DNA from: Lobosporangium transversale
Taxonomy: Eukaryota; Mortierellomycota; Mortierellomycetes; Mortierellales; Mortierellaceae
Assembly: GCF_002105155.1 (NCBI RefSeq)
Contig: NW_019028997.1
Span: 660,001 to 724,000, forward strand
Direction of reading: 5' to 3'
DNA length: 64,000 nucleotides
Numbering within the stretch: position 1 is the stretch's first letter; every line of letters starts with the position of its first letter. This document shows positions 47,773 to 58,491 of this stretch, piece by piece. The position numbers and the translations under genes are program-made. The notes beneath the pieces are model-generated. The model worked only from the letters and a program-made list of their open reading frames with translations. It was not told the DNA's origin and did no database searches.

Positions 47773-48659
47773 GGCTGTGGGGAGAAAAGAGTATGGAATG
47801 AAAGATAATAATAACAACAATAACAAAAGAAATAAAGGACAAAAAAAAGGGGGGGAACAATGGGAGAAAGAGAAGGAGAATTGGCTTTGTAGTTATTTCT
47901 ATGTTCTCAAGTGGGATGGGTTGTGATGGTGTGAGGTTCCTGTCTGGTGCAGAACGAGAACTTGAGAGGAAATGAGTCAATGTGAAAGCGAAAGAGCGAA
48001 AGAAGAAACTCGAGTGAATTAAGAAAGGAAGGAAAAAAAAAAAAGACAACAATTATTCAGTGAAATAGTTTTGAATGAGAGTGAAAAGAAATGGATGAGA
48101 AGGGCATAAAAAAAGCAATGAAGCAATGCCATGCTTTGCAATGGACAAGTTGACAAGGGTTCGTTTTAAGGACTTCTACTTTTGGAAGCTGCAATCAATC
48201 CATTGGCTCCAAAATGGCACACACCACACCACACCACACCACACATGTAGTCTTTTGTCTACATGCTGTCATCGTTACCCGTCCTCTGTAACCGTTCGCC
48301 TCCATGTACTCACCCCTTTTTATTCTTTCTTTTTTTTACCCCTATGCCATTTTTTTACTTTCCTTCAACCCCTCTTCTTCATGTCATATGGTACATACTT
48401 CTTTCTGTCTCTCCTTGTTCAGTAACAATATTCCATGAGAGTAGATGCATATTTGGGAATCTGGCCGATTCATAAGATTGTCTGGACTGTGTTTAGTTTA
48501 GTTTAGTTTAGTTTCCAAACTTTTTTCTTTATTCAATAAAATATAATACAAAACAAAAAATAAAATAAAATAAAATAAAAAAGAGAGGGGCAAAGTTTGC
48601 AGAAAAGCATGGACAATCCCAACCCATTGAAGGGTATTCTATTACAACAATAAATCCTT
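47773..48659. other. Intergenic, LysM gene leader and MDH 3' flank
   Basis: AG-rich on the LysM leader side (47830-48060), a CACAC array at 48220-48245, TTTAG repeats at 48495-48510 and an AAATA array at 48555-48580. No gene supported. Confidence 0.5.
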
Positions 48660-49360
48660 TTAAAGCTTGGCAGCAGGAGGAGCACCAGGTTGTGGCTCAG
48701 TGATGAATTTAACACCCTTGGTAACATTGCCCTTCAACTCATTAATCGCAATCTTCACCAACGCCTGTTCCTCAGTTGAGAGCTCTGGGAGGGCCAAGAC
48801 TTTGGCCACACCATCAGGACCCAACTCCACATCCTGTGCAAAGTAATCCAGTCCGGTGAATCGCTGGTTCCACTCTGATCCAGGATTACCGGGCAGATGC
48901 ACAAAGGTTGACTCGACCACTCCTCGTTTTCCTCGGACAGAGGCCTCCAACAACGACAATGTGAAACGAGCTCCTGCATAGGCCATAGAAAGTGTAGCAG
49001 ATCCAGCCCCGTCCTTTGCCTTCACGACCTCATCCCCTCCAAACTGGATACGGTGTGTCAACGTCTTGATTTCCTCTGGTGTGAATGAGATGGATTGGTT
49101 ATGAGGCTGTTGATTGATCTTTGATAGGATAGGGACGATCGTTGCACCACTGTGTCCGCCCACGACCGTGATCCGGTTGGCAATCTCATGAGGCTCAAAC
49201 TGAGGTTTCACCTCGTGCACGAACCGTGAAGAACGCACCACGTCCAATGTGGTCACTCCAAAGACTCTATAAAAAAAAATTTTTATAACATATTTTAATC
49301 ATCACATGAAGAAAAAAAAAAAAAAAGAAAGAAAGAAACATGACGCGCAGTGTTTGAAGG

Positions 49361-49392
<32 letters not shown>

Positions 49393-49630
49393 TTTTCTTT
49401 ATGAGTCTCCTTTACCTTCGAGGATCAAATACGTTAGCCTTCTTGAGAACTTCGCAGACAATAGGGACTGTTGAGTTAACGGGATTCGAAATCACGAGAA
49501 TAAAGGCCTTGGGGCAATGCTCTGCGCATGCTTGTGCAAGATCTCGTACAATACTGGCATTCACCTGATATTATATAAAATAAAAAAACAAAGAAAGTAA
49601 ATTTTCTCATCACATAAAGATTCAGCGATC

Positions 49631-49667
<37 letters not shown>

Positions 49668-50078
49668 TTTATTACCTTGAACAGATCATCGCGGGTCATG
49701 CCTGGTCGACGAGGCACACCTGCAGGAATAACAACGGTATGAGCGCCTTGAAGAGCCTCTGCCAATGCTCCTGCACCCACGTGTCCAGTCACTTTAGAGG
49801 CAGTGTTGATATGTGAGAGATCCGCTGCAACACCGATAGCATTCACAATATCGTACAATGCCAGGTGTGAAATAAGATCCGATTGCTTCAACAACAATGA
49901 CAAAGGCTGACCAATACCTCCAGCAGCACCACAAACCACGACTATAGATAGATAGACATTAAAAGGGAAAAAAGAATACATTTTTTTTATTTCATGTTGT
50001 TAGATCTAGTGTTTATAGTGACAATTTTGTATTGTAGCATGAGTACTTGCTGCTACTGTTGTTGTTACCTTTGACCAT
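48660..50078 (-). CDS. MDH3: NAD-malate dehydrogenase with peroxisomal signal
   Basis: Exons 50078..50069 (only 10 nt), 49941..49676, 49564..49416 and 49266..48660 give 343 residues. It interconverts malate and oxaloacetate with NAD(H). Motifs are the Rossmann loop GAAGGIGQ (8-15), the substrate loop [32 protein letters not shown] with the catalytic D150, and GGHSG with H180. The N-terminus ([12 protein letters not shown]) starts directly at the Rossmann strand, so there is no mitochondrial presequence. The last residues, PPAAKL, end in AKL, an accepted PTS1 variant, which points to the peroxisomal enzyme of beta-oxidation and the glyoxylate cycle. The tiny first exon is supported by phase and by the family N-terminus. 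Confidence 0.93.
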
Positions 50079-50942
50079 GTTGTTTATATCTTTAAGCCGA
50101 TGTGAAGGATAAAAAAGATTGAGTGGGATTAGAATGGGAGTTGAAAGTGAAAGATGAAAGAGAAGAGAAGAGAAGAGAAGAGAAGGAGGAAAAAAAAAAA
50201 AAGACGGAACGCAATTTATTTCACCGAATGTTTTGATGTAATCTGTCCCCCAATCAAGTTGTTCGTGTACAGTTCATGTTACTTGACACGAAGAAATAAG
50301 AGCATTGCAAACATTCACGGAAAGAAAACAGAGTGAAAAGAGGGGAAATATGATGATGTGCATGTATACCCACGTTGCAGTACATGCATCGACATCTTCA
50401 TCTCCATCTAACATCTTCGGCTGCCAAGGGAACCCGTTTAATTTTCTTCTATTTTATGTTGACAAAACATGGTCCCCATGGCATTTTACTTCTTTACATG
50501 TACATTTTATTTGTTTTGTTTTGTTTGTAATGTTCATTTTGACGCGTTTGCTTTCGTTCCTCTCTTCACATGAAACTCAAACAAATAAAAAAAAGGACAT
50601 TCTTCTTGGGGAAGAAAGAAGGATGGATTCGAACCACTTTGTACATGTACTTTGTATAGTATAATACATACATATTTATATACATTTGCTTCATCTGAGC
50701 CGGACCCTTCTTCCTTTCCTCCGGATTATTTTTATTTGAGTTCTTCCCTTCACCTTCGCGGGTTCTCCACATCGCTCGGGTATATTGTATACCACTGATA
50801 AACCTTAGTTTTCTCTCTCATGGCAAAATATTTATTCGTTTAAGCACATGTATAAATGTATTTTATACTTTGTCTACTACATTTGTACAAATGCATAACA
50901 TTATATACCCATCATTCCCCGACTATCCACTGCGTTCAACTG

Positions 50943-50973
<31 letters not shown>

Positions 50974-51945
50974 CAGACACACACAGGTTCATTGGCAAGT
51001 TAATATTATGAGACAAACATGTACCGCACATATTAGATGATCGTATTGGTTTTAGTATACAGTGTCCAGTGTAGCAAGCCTTCCCAATATTTTGAGCCAT
51101 ACAGATGCCATGTAAAATCAAGTTGAATATTCTATTATCCTGTTTGCAATGCTGGCATGAGCGCACCATCATGGTATTATTGACTTTATTCATTATACAC
51201 GTTTCCCTAATCCTAGCTTGAAGTCCTTGAAAAGAACAATGAATTGTGGTAATCCAAAGAATATGTTCCCATTTTCGATATTTGAAATAGATCTTGAATA
51301 AGTATGATGCCCTTCATACTGCATTCAACTATCCGTTCTAGCCGCTTGCCGTATATTTTCTCGCTTCATTAGATCGGTGGTGCATGGTTCAAAATAGGAT
51401 GAGAAAAAAATTAGTACATGTATGTACATGTGTATGCTCCCTAAGATAACCTGCAAATATTCGCTCTTTTCGAAGACCAAGAGAAAGGCCAGCTGAATTT
51501 AACCCAAAATCACGCGACAACAAAGTACGCGCCGATCAGGCACCACGGTCCATCACCAAGGCTCTCCCTTGCCATTAACAGGAGATCCTTGGCTATGAGA
51601 AAAGAGCAAGAGTGCTCGCTTTCTTTGCTGAGCTAGGGCATCAAGCGAAGACTCCTATGAGCTCCCCCAAAGCTAGTAGCTTCACCTCAGTCTCTCCTTA
51701 GAAAGACTGAGTTACCTTTCACGAAACTGATCCCCCATGGACTGACCAAGGGAGTGCGGGAGCCCCGTCATTCCTATAACGCGCATTACTACGTTGGGCA
51801 ATTAAGCAGAACAACATAGATCGATCGTGAAACATACCTTTGAGAGAGGCTGATGATGACATAAGACAATGACGCGTTTTGAAAGAACGCCTCTTCTATT
51901 TGAAATTCTAATGTTATACAACACCACGACACGACAAATGCAATT
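50079..51945. other. Intergenic accessory stretch
   Basis: A GAGAA repeat lies in the MDH leader (50160-50184), and ACATGTAC palindromes at about 50489, 50641 and 51420. A minus frame at 51193..50936 has several CxxC-like pairs (CQHCKQDNRIFNLILHGIC) but no support. From about 51480 to 51790 the sequence is less AT-rich and can form hairpins, for instance CTCAGTCT...AGACTGAG near 51690-51712. No known ncRNA was recognised. Confidence 0.4.
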
Positions 51946-52495
51946 GCAAGTATAGAGTGATAAGAAAAAGGATGCCCAGCGTCACCAACCATGGGTTCCA
52001 TCTGGGGTACTTACCTTGAGCCCAAAGCGCTCCATAGCTCAGAGGACTCTACGATGAGACATTGCCATCTAGACATGTAGAACAGTGCTCATCACAGAAT
52101 TTAAAAAAAAGAAATAAACGGTAGATGGTGGAACGTGATTGCAAGTAGAGGGTGATAAGAAAAAGGATACCCATCGTCACCAATCATGGGTGCCGTCTGG
52201 GGTACTTACCTTGAGCCCAAAGCGCACCATAGCTCAGAGGACTCTACGATGAGACATTGCCATCTAGACATGTAGAACAGCGCTCATCACAGAATTTAAA
52301 AAAAAGAAATAAACGGTAGATGGTGGAACGCGATTGCAAGTAGAGGGTGATAAGAAAAAGGATACCCATCGTCACCAATCATGGGTGCCGTCTGGGGTAC
52401 TTACCTTGAGCCCAAAGCGCACCATAGCTCAGAGGACTCTACATGTAGAGCAGCGCTCATCACAGAATTTAGAAAACAGATGTTGTTGTAATATT
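51946..52495. repeat. 195-bp tandem repeat, about 2.8 copies
   Basis: Unit 1 begins at 51946, unit 2 at 52141 and unit 3 at 52336; the period is exactly 195 bp. Units 2 and 3 are almost identical, unit 1 is more diverged, and unit 3 lacks about 22 bp (the segment containing ATGAGACATTGCC) and ends near 52495. Every unit contains GGGGTACTTACCTTGAGCCC, which on the minus strand is a perfect-looking 5' splice site (CTCAAG|GTAAGTAC). Each also has an A8 run and a hairpin with CCCAT/ATGGG arms. No long reading frame runs through the repeat. Function unknown. Confidence 0.9.
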
Positions 52496-52936
52496 CACAA
52501 GTTACAAGAGGACATTATCATAGGGCAGTAGTCACACTAGGATTTTTGACACTTTTTGGCTCGTGACCTAAATTTCTTCCATATTTGCATGTTCTTCCTC
52601 TAGAAGTACGGTCGTATAAAGTGATGCAACCAGATTGATAAGAAATAAGCATCGTCTGTATATGAATAGCATAATAGAGCATATCCATGTTGGATGCTTG
52701 TTTATAAATATAGAGTGAATAAACTTCTTCGAACTATGTGTCGCAACTCTTTTTGGATTTTTTTGATTTGAGTGTCGAAAAGATCGAAATCTGCTGGAGT
52801 CTTTAACTGTAGCAGGCTTGCTATACCGTTACAAACACGAAGGCATTCACCAATACAAGGTGAGGTTGGAGCAATGGTAAAAACTGTGGTTTCCTCAAGT
52901 GAAAGTGAGTGAATGGTGTAGATGAATGTGCACATG

Positions 52937-52968
<32 letters not shown>

Positions 52969-53148
52969 TCATTCTGTATGCCGTGCTTTTGAAAGAAGGG
53001 GCATGCAAATGTAGAATTAATCAAAAGCATGGCTTTGGATGACCCCGTCTCTTTCAAGCATTCACACATTTTTAATATATTCTTTCAGTGCAATACAGCA
53101 ATTACAACTATTTCTTTTTTTTTACACTACGAGAGGAACTCCTTCAAA
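52496..53148. other. Intergenic, leader of next gene
   Basis: A minus frame at 52935..52702 is not supported. An A run lies at 52938-52966. The 50 bp before the ATG at 53149 are T-rich. No other feature seen. Confidence 0.4.
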
Positions 53149-55276
53149 ATGACAACAGAACTTCCAATCTTTTCCGGCGATTACGACGTCAATATGCTTT
53201 CCAACCTTCCCATCAATGATTACTTTAAAAACAACCACCCTAGTGCCTGGCATCCTATCCATTATGCCAATAATTCCGATGTATATGAATATGTAGGGTT
53301 TGAACATGGACTCATCACAATTGGGAAACAACTTTCCTCCCCCTGCGTGTTTGCTCGAAGGTGGCTAAAGTATCTGTCCACAAAAAGCGGAAAAATTCTC
53401 AAAGAGCAAGCGGAGGGTCTCTTCGAACTAAAATTGGCAGCTATAAAGAATCAAATCACATTCTCAAACGTTCAGGCAAAATTTTCAACCAAAACGTTTG
53501 CTTCACCATCTGCTGAACAGGTACGATAACATCAATAATAAGTGCTACTCTATTCTACGTTGGTGGCACTCGACGTATTATTATTATTATTTTTGGAGAT
53601 TTTGTGGAAGCTGAAATTTGTATCAATTTTGAACGTGAGTCGTAGTTTGACGATGCTTAATATGTTCCTGAACCCATCTCTTACGCATAGAATGATCCTG
53701 TACAACCTAAGACATTAGCATTATCAAGCTCTTCCTCTCAGGTAAGAATTACATTTGGTATAATATTCTGGTTATCAGATGTGTACGCTATCGATGATTT
53801 GAGTTAACATATCGACCTCGATTATTTTAACCTAACCAAGCCAAAAACAGAAACATCTGGTATGCTACCACAGTTCTATTTGTCTTGTATATTTGCTATC
53901 GTTATTATTATTATTAATCGAAGAAATTACAAATATTTCACACACATCAATGTCTAAAGTTACCATTACTGGAAAGCGAAAGTGGCAAGGAGACATTGAG
54001 GATCCGCAGCCCCGATCAATGACATCAACTACTATGCCAAATCCATTTTTGTCCGAAGACGATGCTTGGCAGGATTTCGCGTACTTTACATCGTTCGGCC
54101 AGGCGTCAACCTGGACACATGTTGCTGACGGTCCTGATGCCATAGACTATCTGTCCTTGTTTAAGGAATACCGAACAGCTCAGAAAACATCACTGGCGCT
54201 TGATATGGTCGCAGACGTTTCCACTAGTGGCTCGGAGTCCGGAACGTTTACGGAGTGGATCAGAAAGAAATATGGGTATGCAGGCTTGAGGAATGTACGA
54301 TATAGAGCCCCTACCTCGACGGCCATCAAGGACATATGGCCTACGTTCGAAACGGTGATGGAGCGCATCTTTGCCCCTGACGTCGTATCGTATGATGATG
54401 TTTGTCGTTCTGTTGCCAAAGAGCCTGATCAGCTCGATCCACTCGTGACATACTGCAGTGCTGTACTGAGGTCATAGTAAGTCCTATCCTCGCATTTATA
54501 GCGTGCTAGGATCAGTGTTATTCTGAGCCTTATTGATCTAGGTGCCTACCAGTCTATCAGACTAATCATCTATCCTTATATTCAATAGTATGCATCATTT
54601 TACCTTCAGCAGCACTGTAAGGAAAGACATCAATGAGCGGGAGGCGTTCGTGGATTTCACTTGGTGCTTCATTCGTTCAGCTCTGACCATCGCGAAGATA
54701 CCATCACGGATGTTGGAGGTGCAGATGGATGGTAGCAAGGATCGAAAGGTGGAGACCAAGCATAAGGGGACACGGCAGAATACTCCAAGGAGGGCGGATG
54801 GGGTAGGATTGTATAATGACAATCAGATCTACGTAGCGGAAGCTGGGCAGGTCTATGGTGCCACCTTGGAGAAGAAGGAGGAAGATGCTTGGAAGGTCAA
54901 GCGTGCCATGCGGGATTCATGGGTGTCCCAGTTGCGTCGCATCTGTGAAACGCACAGGCCAACGTCACCATTGGTGGTGTTTGGGTCAACATCACATTTG
55001 CATACGACCAAATTTTACGCCATGGATTTCGTCGGATGCTTCCGCGTCTCCGTTCTGTCATCAATGGTGGTCCCACTGAGCAGCGATGATTTCGCAGACA
55101 AGATGAAGGCATGTATGTTGACGTGCCTCAACTTCGTCCGTATACTCTTGGCCGAAATCGAGAGCCGCAAGAAGGCCACTTTTATGTTCGATCAGGAGGA
55201 GAAAGAGGAGCTTCTTGAGCTTGTTGCCAGCATTCCTGCAACCAGCACGACGCCCATCAAGAAGGATGAGAAGTAA
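53149..55276 (+). CDS. Spliced gene of an unrecognised fungal family
   Basis: Exons 53149..53520, 53691..53741, 53851..54476 and 54589..55276 keep one frame for 578 residues with GT-AG introns. The start at MTTELPIF was chosen over an in-frame ATG 120 nt upstream. The beginning of exon 3 encodes a hydrophobic stretch (CLVYLLSLLLLLI) that may be a further intron. Distinct segments are NDYFKNNHPSAWHPIHYANN near the start, DDAWQDFAYF and WIRKKYGYAGLRNVRYR in the middle, and EREAFVDFTWCFIRSALTIA then ADGVGLYNDNQIYVAEAGQV near the end. The last pair resembles a region I associate with large mucoromycete protein families, possibly nuclease-fold, but the function is unknown. The C-terminus is charged. 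Confidence 0.65.
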
Positions 55277-55739
55277 TTCTTTACTAGATTCTGCGATTTC
55301 CTTTCCTTGTATTAAAAAATCACTTTGTACAGTAGTTGTCATCAAACAACAAATGGCGAATGACGTCCCTTGGTTGCAGCAGTGCATGAGCAAGTTCAAG
55401 CTAAGCTAAAGCTAAGCACACGACCTTTATCACAACCCAGCCATGAGCCTAATGTCCAACTCTCTCCCGCCTCTCTTTAAGGTCCATGAACGCTGACTCT
55501 GACTCTTGATTCGTTGACTGGAATGTCTCCGGCCTGTAATAGTGTTCGATGCATGTCCTGAGTATCGACCAGAGGTCTAGTCTTCAAAGCGGATAGAAAT
55601 CTTTTCTTTTTCATTTCTTTTTTTTTTTTTTTTTTTTTTTTTTTTCTTACACATTTCGCTTGATAAGGGCCAGCAAAGGATAAGGTATTACATAAGGCCA
55701 CCAAATGGGATCCATTACACCATATTCTGTATATTGTAT
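55277..55739. other. Intergenic
   Basis: 3' flank of the preceding gene, a T run at 55619-55645, and a TA-rich palindromic patch near 55725-55762 (ATACCATATATATGG) that marks the edge of the transposase remnant. No gene seen. Confidence 0.4.
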
Positions 55740-56362
55740 ACCATACATATACCATATATATGGTGGAAGTGGTATGGCCAGGACCCTGAAAAGTTAATTT
55801 TTCAGCAGGACAATGCAAGTGTTCATACGAGTAGGATGGTTAAAGAGTTCTTTATTAAGTCACACATTACCACTTTGGAGTGGCCTCCAAATTCTCCTGA
55901 CCTCAACCCTATCGAGAATGTATGGGCCTACATGGATCATCGGCTCAAGGGATATGAGAAGGTACCAAAGGATCTGGATGAACTATGGGAAAGACTACAG
56001 GATATCTGGACATCTGTTCCACCTGACTTCCTTGATGAGCTATATGAAAGTATGCCACGAAGGGTAGAGGAGCTACATCGCAAGAAAGGAGGTCGTACAC
56101 ATTACTGAAGAACAGAAAAAAAAAACAAATAAAGCAAAGCTGCTGTTTTTCTTCAAATGTCATTCAATGAGATGCCAATAATTGGCATTCATCTAAATTT
56201 TCAATTAGCAACAGGAGCTCATTGACATTGTAGTAGGAGTGACATTGTCGATGGTCGAACTCGCTACGTAAGTTTCATTAGCGACAAGCAAGATCAAATT
56301 GGAGAAAGGAATGAGAATGTCGAAATTCCTAATTCATTGAATGACTTTTGATGACCACTGTA
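55740..56362 (+). mobile_element. Tc1/mariner transposon remnant, 3' part
   Basis: A frame ending at 56108 encodes the last about 120 residues of a Tc1/mariner transposase: LIFQQDNASVHTS carries the second catalytic Asp, and WPPNSPDLNPIENVW carries the third catalytic acid (Glu in NPIEN, the DD34E type). The first catalytic Asp and the DNA-binding domain are absent. About 230 bp downstream, TGACTTTTGATGACCACTGT at 56342-56361, followed by TA, looks like the right terminal inverted repeat and target-site TA. No matching left end was seen in the window. The element is therefore 5'-truncated and immobile. Confidence 0.85.
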
Positions 56363-56727
56363 TATATCATCATGTCAATATAATTCTGTGCAAAATAATA
56401 ATACACATATTAACACATCTCGCCTCGCTTTTTTTTTTTTTTTTTTTTTTTGGAGTAAGTAATAACCAGCCGCTGTAGTGCATGTAACATGTACAAAAGT
56501 CCATATCTGTTTGAATATTCATCCTATAACTGCCTAGTCATATTTTTAAAATAGTAACAGTAATAATAACAACATTAATAACAACAATAAAAACAATAAC
56601 AATAATAATTATACCCAAGTTCAAGGATAAGAAAAGAAAGAGTGAAAGCAATTCATGGTCAAATGATTTTCATGGTCGAAAGCAAAAGCCGAAACCCGAG
56701 ATTGCTTGACATCTTATAGCACAGGTA

Positions 56728-57100
56728 TCATCTGGGCCTTTCCAGTAAACCAATATCACTCCAGACATCCAGGTTGAAGTCCGAGGCTAGCATCCAGCGC
56801 GATATGGATGGGCAACACGGTCCTCCAATGGAGTTAAGGAGCTCAAACATAAGCTCCTGTATTCTGTAAGATATCGAGAGATGCACAAGCAGGGCTCAGG
56901 AATACAGAAATGGGCACAGCACCAATTATATACTCTTACCAAGCTTTTCCAATATGACTTTTGCCGATTGAGGATGAACGCGCTCCATGGCAATCATAAC
57001 TGAAGCTGGCTGAAAGTCATGGGCTGGGACGTGAAATGTTATTCCAAAGAACTTCCTTTGATTACCGCTTGTCCAACTATCCACTGTGATTGCGCCTTGA
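56728..57100 (-). mobile_element. hAT-type transposase remnant
   Basis: On the minus strand a frame reads GAITVDSWTSGNQRKFFGIT, then MIAMERVHPQSAKVILEKL. The T-x-D-x-WTS ... FFGIT pattern is that of hAT transposases. After a putative intron (GTAAGA to TTACAG) a further piece reads IQELMFELLNSIGGPCCPSI and ends at TGA 56730-56728. The two pieces do not join in a single frame, and both ends of the element are missing. A broken remnant. Confidence 0.55.
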
Positions 57101-57771
57101 ACTTTATGTTAAGTAAAGTAGCTCTTGGTCTGCACCCACAAATTTGTTATATTCAAATCCATCATTGATTGGATAGCGTCTGTGCTTGAAACTGCATATA
57201 ATGACTCAAGTTGCAAACATATTGCCTTGAAAGGATCCCAGTCAATTAAATTGAAAGAAGTTCAAGCAATTCATAGAGCGTGTACCATGTCTCCGATGCT
57301 CCATGACTGGTGCGTAGGTTATGTCGGCGCTACTCCAAAGCTTTAGCTTCAGCCCCAAGCAGGGTTGAGCATGGGTTGTCAAAAGGCAAGGACAGGCTAA
57401 ATCTTGTGACGAGACCTTCAATTCCTCTTACACCTGGGTCGAAGAGCCACTAAGAACGAAGCTCGGAGAAGAACAAGTGATTAATAGAGTTTTATAATAT
57501 GGCGAAGCTGACACTGTCAAACAACCCTTATCACACTCGCCAAAAAAAAAAAAAAAAAAAAAAAAGATAGAGATTGAAGATTTTATTTCGCTCAAAGATT
57601 CGGACGACTGACATGAACAGCATTCACCCACTCACTGGTCCAAAACGCAAAATTTCCCATACAGCAGTATAAAAAGTACAATAGTAATAACAACAAACCT
57701 CTCCAACAGTGGGCTTCCGTCGCTGAATCTACTCATGGTGGCCACATGAAACCTGGAAATATAAATGAAAT
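57101..57771. other. Intergenic
   Basis: A plus frame at 57125-57346 (73 residues) has coding-like composition but no recognisable family and may be a chance reading over the hAT remnant. An A run lies at 57542-57565. Nothing else. Confidence 0.4.
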
Positions 57772-58491
57772 TCATTTAGGAACCATTTTCAAAGCATAAG
57801 ACTGAGAATTATCAAGCTCATCTAGAGCAAAAGGCGCGCTGAGCGTGCACCAGAAGAAAAAAAGAAATAAGGCGATGTTGAATATGTTACCTGAGTTATT
57901 TCCTACAAAAATGTATGTGGTTTCGTCAAGATGCAGTGTGGAAAGCCTTCTTTTCGAATGGAGGGGGATTCTGTTGTAAATATATCGGGCCTTCCCTTCA
58001 CCTCTGGAGAAGGATGCTTTATAGAGCGTGGCTTTATCGATATCAATTTGCTTAAAATTCATTTCCTTGATTTTAGCCTTGAGGTCAGACACAGTAGCAT
58101 TCCACTCAATCTCGACTTGACACTCGCAGAAAAACGCGAATCCCGGTCTAATGCAGGTAAACTTCAAGTTGCTGCCGGCATTGAGAGTACTGCCTAATGG
58201 ACGCTGTACAACTATATATATAGTATTGTCGAAATACAATGTAGAAAGTCTTGTTCTTGGATGGAGGGGCATACTGTCCTTAATATCATCCGGTCTGATG
58301 AACGAATATCCATCATCATTGAGGAGCAATACTCTCCAGAGCATGAGTTTAATAGCAGGAATGTCATCGAACTCGGGAGCATTACTTTTTTCGATTTTAT
58401 TCTTGAGGTTAAACACATTAGCAGTCGGCTCAATTACGACTTCGAAGGCATCAAAAGTGGGGTTCCCGTCTACAAGGCAGAAAATTTTCAT
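57772..58491 (-). CDS. Crinkler (CRN) header protein, no effector domain
   Basis: ATG at 58491. Residues 1-96 match the ubiquitin-like header of Crinkler proteins: MKIFCLVDGNPTFDAFEVVI, LKNKIEKSNAPEFDDI, LMLWRV and DNTIYIVVQRP. A second block at about 107-203 repeats the same plan in diverged form (VSDLKAKIKE, KATLYKASF, LSTLHLDETTYIFVGN), so the header looks duplicated. After that a likely donor (TCAG|GTAACA at 57891) leads only to short exons; unspliced the frame stops at 239 residues. Crinklers are known from oomycetes and many fungi as header plus variable C-terminal nuclease, kinase or other toxic domain; none is visible here, so this is a truncated or header-only member. No signal peptide, as in most fungal CRNs. 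Confidence 0.75.
   Translation of the reverse strand: MKIFCLVDGNPTFDAFEVVIEPTANVFNLKNKIEKSNAPEFDDIPAIKLMLWRVLLLNDDGYSFIRPDDIKDSMPLHPRTRLSTLYFDNTIYIVVQRPLGSTLNAGSNLKFTCIRPGFAFFCECQVEIEWNATVSDLKAKIKEMNFKQIDIDKATLYKASFSRGEGKARYIYNRIPLHSKRRLSTLHLDETTYIFVGNNSGNIFNIALFLFFFWCTLSAPFALDELDNSQSYALKMVPK

Noticed and set aside
50622..50640. tRNA B-box-like GGATTCGAACC
   Set aside because: The reverse complement fits a B box, but no A box or cloverleaf can be formed with the sequence on the 5' side.
52190..52215. U1 snRNA gene reading of TACTTACCTTG
   Set aside because: Only the first ten bases resemble U1; the U1-70K loop and Sm site are absent. Kept only as a question in the repeat finding.
52210..52240. 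tRNA A-box-like TAGCTCAGAGG inside the 195-bp repeat
   Set aside because: No B box follows within a suitable distance and no acceptor stem forms.
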